Assembly (NCBI GenBank): GCA_046727955.1
Contig: JBKPDO010000175.1
Location: 1-8,234, forward strand
Length of the DNA: 8,234 nucleotides
Direction: 5' to 3'
Origin: DASVXQ01 sp046727955
GTDB taxonomy: Bacteria; Actinomycetota; CALGFH01
Shown: positions 5,134 through 8,234 of the stretch, piece by piece
How positions within the stretch are numbered: the first letter of the stretch is position 1
Layout of the letters: the number at the start of each line of letters is the position of its first letter
The notes under the pieces: model-generated
Told to the model about the DNA's origin: nothing
Seen by the model: only the letters and a program-made list of their open reading frames with translations
Databases searched by the model: none
Program-made: the position numbers and the translations under genes

Positions 5134-5440
5134 GCTCCGAGCAACCTTTCGCTCTCCGGGGCTCCACGTGGCTGGGGGTGGGCTGGAGCCCGCGTGGCCA
5201 ACCGGCCGATGCGAGACCTTATCAAACCCAGCGGCAAAGCCGGTAATGCAGAGGAGGGGCTGACGCCCCTCATGCGGGGGGCTGACGCCTCCTGCACGCC
5301 CCCCACGTGTGGTGCGGGCTGCGCCCGCGATTCAGGCACCCATAGGCGCCGGTTCAGCGTGGTCGATGGTTACCGTGGTGCGGGCTGCGCCCGCGATTCA
5401 GGCACCCATAAGCGCCGGTTCGGGGTGAGGCGGTGGTTAC
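5134..5440. other. Non-coding region upstream of ftsE, rich in structured repeats
   Basis: No credible gene lies in these 307 bp. They hold three structured parts. An 8-bp stem, GGGCTCCA/TGGAGCCC, lies at 5159-5191 just ahead of the ftsE ribosome-binding region. The sequence GGGGCTGACGCC occurs twice (5256-5267, 5278-5289), the first inside a perfect hairpin. A tandem duplication of about 66 bp reaches the end of the neighbouring gene. A TAAGGT (5216-5221, minus strand) is a weak -10 candidate for the ftsE operon without a clear -35. The upstream gene ends with its own hairpin, so ftsE should have a promoter here. Confidence 0.6.
5254..5271. repeat. Perfect 7-bp hairpin GAGGGGC-TGAC-GCCCCTC
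   Basis: The stem has seven perfect pairs and a TGAC loop. The core GGGGCTGACGCC recurs 22 bp further on (5278-5289), followed by CTCC instead of CCTC, so the second copy makes an imperfect version. There is no T run on either side, so it is a structural repeat more than a plain terminator. Confidence 0.55.
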
Positions 5441-5441
5441 C
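5309..5441. repeat. Tandem duplication of about 66 bp with internal hairpins
   Basis: Unit 1 (5309-5374) and unit 2 (5375-5441) share 47 identical positions at their starts apart from one G/A difference (5345 versus 5411), diverge in the middle, and end in the same TGGTTACC. Each unit contains the hairpin GCGGGC-TGC-GCCCGC (5314-5328 and 5380-5394) inside a wider GGTGC/GCACC pairing. The second unit ends on the last base of the membrane-protein stop codon. Two copies without spacers of equal kind do not make a CRISPR array. Confidence 0.85.
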
Positions 5442-7669
5442 TATGAAGCATCAGACCGCTGGGGCGGTCTGATGCGCCTGTACACCGCTGGCAGGGCGGG
5501 CAGGACCACGATGACCAGGCCCATGGCGGTGAGGGCCTTGCCGATGATCTCGACCGGGGTGTCGCGGTAGACGAGGCGGACGTGGGCCTGGGTCGGCACG
5601 ACGACCATCAGCCCTGGCGAGAGCAGCCAGGGACCCTTGGCCCCTTCGGCGTGCCAGTTCGGGAAGTATGAGACCTTCACGATATGCGGCTCGCCGATGC
5701 GGTCGGTGGTGAAGTCGATAGTCTGGTCCCCCATGGTCGAGGGGATCGTCCCAGGACGGGGCAGGGGCTGCTTGGGCAGGGAGGTCACCGGCAGCTTGCC
5801 CGGGTCGGCGAAGGCGGCCCTGGCCGCCGGGTCGCTCTTGGAGGCGTAGGCCAGCGGTGTGTCGAGCCAGCTCGCGTTGCGATACCAGGTGAGCGAGTTG
5901 CCACGCCAGTCCGGGTCGTCGAACAGCACCGGCCGGTAGCGCGGCACCTCCACCAGATGCCCGTCGCCGACCTCGTAGATGGTGAACTTGCCGCTGACCC
6001 TCACCACCGGCAGGCCGGCCTTCGCGGCCGCCTGCTTGGCCTGGTCTGTGTAGGCGACGTACCAGCGCACCCCGAACATCCTCAGGTGCCGAAGGCCCAT
6101 CGAGAAGTCGAAGCCGGGATACTGCACGCCGGGCACGGCCTGTGTCGCCGTCTGCGAGGTCTCGGCCTGGTTGATGAAGTGGAAGGGCCCGTTCAGGGAG
6201 GACTCGATCAGCAGCCCCTCCATGGTGGGCTGCTTGGTGAACGCCGGGATGTTCTCGAGCGTCCGGGTCGTCCCGAAGCGCTCATAGTCACGGTTGAACT
6301 CCCACATGACCCGGCCCCGCGGAAGCTGGTCCAAGGTCCTGAACAGAGCGGTCGCCTCGGACCAGCCGGGCTTCGCCTCGAACCCGGAGTAGTTGTAGTC
6401 CGTCCAGCCGGGGATGTAGGCGTTGGCGCGCCCGGAGGACGGGTAGGCGGCGGCGATCGGCGCCAGCGTGAGGGCCAGCACCACCACGACGTAGCCGGCC
6501 TGGGCCGGCACCCGCAGACCACCCTGGAGGAGCGCGATCACGCGACCGACGATCACCGCGGCCCCATAGGCGGCCACCAGCAGCTCGCAGAGGTAGATGA
6601 GCGGCAGCAGGCGGGCGTTCCACAACGCGCCGCCGGGAACCAGCCGGGGCAGAGCCACGTAGACGAAGGCGGCCACGGTCGCCGGCCATGCGAACAGCAG
6701 GATGCGCCGCTCGCCCCGCACGATCGCCACCACCAGCCCGATCGCGGTCAGGACCAGGTAGGGCCGCAGTGGGTTGGGCAGCAGGTACCCGTAGTTGGTG
6801 AGCTGGTCCCACTTCATGTGCGCGGTGTAGGGCTGGCGCACGATGAAGGTCAGACCCCAGAACGCTGTCAGGCAGAAGGCCAGCCCGTAGATCCGGGCCA
6901 GCCGCCAGAGCGCCCGCCTGGCGCTCGCCAGCGGCAGCCGGAGCAGCAGCAGCGAGCTTGCCATGAGCAGCGAGATGGTGGTCAGGATGTGGCTCAGCAC
7001 CACTCCGGCCGTCACCACTCCCGCCAGCCGCCAGCCCCTGCCCTCCTCCACCGACCGGTACACCAGCGCCAGCGCCAGCGGCAGCAGCGCGAAGCTGAGG
7101 GCGAAGGGAAACTCCCCCGCCATGGTGCTGGCGATGTTGCCGCCCCAGATGTTGAACTGGTCGGTCGGGGCCGGGCCGATCTGGCCCATGAACAGGAAGA
7201 CCACGCTGGCGCACGCGGCCAGCAGCGGTGCGGGCTCGCGCAGCCGCAGCAGGCGGAAGGCGCCCCAGCAGGTCAGTGGGAGCAGGAACGGCCCGAGCGC
7301 CGTTATCGCCTTGAAGGCGATCTGGTTGCCGAGCAACGGGGTGAGCACGGCGATCGCGAAGTACGGCAGGGGGAAGTAGAAGGTGAGCATCGGGATGCCA
7401 GCGAACCACCCCGGCGCCCAGCCGGTGATCTGCCCTCGCGGCAGCAGGTCCTTGCGCAGGAACGTGTCGATGTAGTGGTGCGACCCCATGTCCCCACCCG
7501 CCGCCGTGGTGCGGGAGAAGATAAGGTTCATGTGCATGACCTTGACGAGGACGAGGTAGATGGCGACGAACCCGACCCCTGTCAGAACACGGTGCACCAG
7601 CGTCGCCCGGGCATGGGCCGCGGCGAGTCCCTGTCGCGGCTCCCGCCGCTGGGCTGCGATCGTTGCCAA
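5441..7669 (-). CDS. Polytopic membrane protein, 6-pyruvoyl-tetrahydropterin synthase-related (PTPS_related) type
   Basis: This 742-residue integral membrane protein has many hydrophobic segments over its first 60 percent, a long extracytoplasmic C-terminal domain, and a last transmembrane helix close to the end (I-I-G-K-A-L-T-A-M-G-L-V-I-V-V-L). TM1 is about 28-44. It is followed by G-G-D-M-G-S-H-H-Y (58-66) and G-W-A-P-G-W-F-A-G-I-P with F-Y-F-P-L-P-Y (83-103), the signature of the Pfam family named 6-pyruvoyl-tetrahydropterin synthase-related membrane protein. Despite that name no pterin activity is shown. The acidic-histidine loop after TM1 and the overall plan resemble GT-C glycosyltransferases, so a cell-envelope glycosyl-transfer role is a guess. 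TTG at 7667-7669 is chosen: GGGAG lies 5 nt upstream. The frame opens at GTG 7768, but the extra 33 codons use poor third positions and would overlap the divergent gene. Confidence 0.8.
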   Translation of the reverse strand: MATIAAQRREPRQGLAAAHARATLVHRVLTGVGFVAIYLVLVKVMHMNLIFSRTTAAGGDMGSHHYIDTFLRKDLLPRGQITGWAPGWFAGIPMLTFYFPLPYFAIAVLTPLLGNQIAFKAITALGPFLLPLTCWGAFRLLRLREPAPLLAACASVVFLFMGQIGPAPTDQFNIWGGNIASTMAGEFPFALSFALLPLALALVYRSVEEGRGWRLAGVVTAGVVLSHILTTISLLMASSLLLLRLPLASARRALWRLARIYGLAFCLTAFWGLTFIVRQPYTAHMKWDQLTNYGYLLPNPLRPYLVLTAIGLVVAIVRGERRILLFAWPATVAAFVYVALPRLVPGGALWNARLLPLIYLCELLVAAYGAAVIVGRVIALLQGGLRVPAQAGYVVVVLALTLAPIAAAYPSSGRANAYIPGWTDYNYSGFEAKPGWSEATALFRTLDQLPRGRVMWEFNRDYERFGTTRTLENIPAFTKQPTMEGLLIESSLNGPFHFINQAETSQTATQAVPGVQYPGFDFSMGLRHLRMFGVRWYVAYTDQAKQAAAKAGLPVVRVSGKFTIYEVGDGHLVEVPRYRPVLFDDPDWRGNSLTWYRNASWLDTPLAYASKSDPAARAAFADPGKLPVTSLPKQPLPRPGTIPSTMGDQTIDFTTDRIGEPHIVKVSYFPNWHAEGAKGPWLLSPGLMVVVPTQAHVRLVYRDTPVEIIGKALTAMGLVIVVLPALPAVYRRIRPPQRSDAS
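5448..5475 (-). terminator. Hairpin terminator embedded in the 3' end of the membrane-protein gene
   Basis: GCATCAGACCGC-CCCA-GCGGTCTGATGC is a perfect 12-bp stem with a 4-nt loop. It lies inside the last codons of the membrane-protein gene and ends 4 nt before its stop codon. On the minus strand it is followed by TTCATAG, a poor T tract. Its stem strength supports a terminator that separates this gene from the ftsE operon. Confidence 0.6.
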
Positions 7670-7725
7670 GCGTGCTCCCTGGAACTCGAAAGGTTTGTGC
7701 CTATGAAAGCAGGAACGGCGTGGTA
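7670..7725. promoter_or_regulatory. Short divergent intergenic region
   Basis: The 56 bp separate the membrane-protein gene (minus strand) from the divergent plus-strand gene and are less GC-rich than the coding flanks. They contain ribosome-binding sequences for both: GGGAG for the minus-strand TTG, and AGGAA (7711-7715) for the plus-strand ATG. No clear -35/-10 pair is seen. Promoters for both genes must lie here or overlap the coding starts. Confidence 0.45.
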
Positions 7726-8234
7726 ATGCCGCCGTCGGTCGCGCCGGACGAGACGGGCACGCTTCCACCGTGGGCCGGAGCGTGGCTTCCCGTCGGCGAC
7801 CTCGCCCTGGCGGGCGGCCGGACCGCGACGGTGTCGTTCGATCGGGAGGGTCGCTGCCGGCTGCTGCTTGCGCTCGACCGCGAGGCCGACGAGGACGACG
7901 TTGCCGTCCTGGAGGAGGCCGCCGACGCCCTGCCCTACCTCCAGCTCGGCGACCTCGAGGGCAGCGAGGGCTATCCGGCGCGCCACGCCGACGCCTTCGC
8001 CCTGCCGCGGCCCCTGCCCCGCTCCGCCTTCAACTCCAGTGCGAGGGTGGAGCTGGTCGCACGGGCTGGAGGATGCCGCCTGCCTGGCCGCGTCGGCAGC
8101 CTCGGTCTGCCCACCCGGACCACCTTCGCCAGCGCCGATGGCGAGGTGGCCGGCGCTGACGGCAAGGTGGCCGCCGGTCCCGCCGCTCGCGCCGCTCGCG
8201 CCGGTCCCGCCGGGGCGGCCGGGGCGGGCGGGGC
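7726..8234 (+). CDS. Uncharacterised protein, 3' end beyond the window
   Basis: I do not recognise this product. An ATG at 7726-7728, with AGGAA 10 nt upstream, opens a frame that stays free of stops for 169 codons to the right edge. Third codon positions are almost all G or C, as in a real gene of this genome, while the opposite-strand frame (7582-7986) lacks that pattern. The visible protein begins M-P-P-S-V-A-P-D-E, then has a beta-like stretch G-R-T-A-T-V-S-F-D-R-E-G-R-C-R-L-L-L-A-L-D (about 31-51). An acidic helix follows (E-A-D-E-D-D-V-A-V-L-E-E-A), then a Leu-rich segment. From about residue 150 it turns into Ala/Gly/Pro/Arg low-complexity sequence. There is no signal peptide or membrane segment in this part. 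Confidence 0.68.
   Translation, partial: MPPSVAPDETGTLPPWAGAWLPVGDLALAGGRTATVSFDREGRCRLLLALDREADEDDVAVLEEAADALPYLQLGDLEGSEGYPARHADAFALPRPLPRSAFNSSARVELVARAGGCRLPGRVGSLGLPTRTTFASADGEVAGADGKVAAGPAARAARAGPAGAAGAGG

Noticed and set aside
5309..5441. Repeat pair considered as a CRISPR array
   Set aside because: There are only two adjacent units, no regular unique spacers, and no cas genes.
4438..5472. 344-codon plus-strand open frame
   Set aside because: It is the antisense shadow of ftsE and of the repeat region, and has no recognisable domain.
5684..7726. 680-codon plus-strand open frame
   Set aside because: It lies antisense to the membrane-protein gene. Its product is a compositionally biased Arg/Gly/Pro/His/Gln sequence without domains, while the minus strand encodes a coherent polytopic protein.
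7582..7986. 134-codon minus-strand open frame at the divergent junction
   Set aside because: It crosses the 5' ends of both divergent genes. The plus-strand frame has the better third-position GC and a ribosome binding site.

Overview
The window is high-GC DNA with frequent GTG and TTG starts. It carries the conserved order ftsE-ftsX-smpB-ssrA, all on the minus strand. That order, the actinobacterial type of FtsX and the GC-rich codon use point to an actinobacterium, probably a soil or environmental lineage. No closer placement is possible from the sequence alone.

Right part (2606-8234) is chromosomal backbone. Reading the minus strand from the right: a large multi-pass membrane protein (5441-7669) of the type annotated '6-pyruvoyl-tetrahydropterin synthase-related, membrane protein' ends in a perfect 12-bp hairpin. 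A 307-bp non-coding stretch with structured repeats follows. Then come ftsE and ftsX (8-nt overlap), smpB, and the tmRNA gene ssrA. FtsEX is the divisome complex that controls cell-wall hydrolysis; SmpB and tmRNA rescue stalled ribosomes. A divergent plus-strand gene starts at 7726 and runs off the right edge without a stop.

Left part (1-2605) is a decayed, nested mobile-element zone abutting the 3' end of ssrA, a classic integration hot spot. From ssrA outward: a C-terminal remnant of a tyrosine integrase (2398-2592, plus strand) whose stop lies 14 nt from the ssrA end; a 5'-truncated DDE transposase (1977-2255, plus strand); and a minus-strand cassette of a DUF5372-like protein, a helix-turn-helix protein, a 100-residue unknown protein and a large serine recombinase. 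The recombinase reading frame is broken at position 231, inside its conserved K-G-T-M-S-E motif, by what looks like the 5' end of a group II intron (1-230). That intron continues beyond the left edge.

The most interesting points are the nesting of integrase, transposase, recombinase cassette and intron at ssrA; the exact intron junction with possible EBS/IBS pairings; the little-described four-gene recombinase cassette; and the structured tandem repeat between the membrane-protein gene and ftsE.
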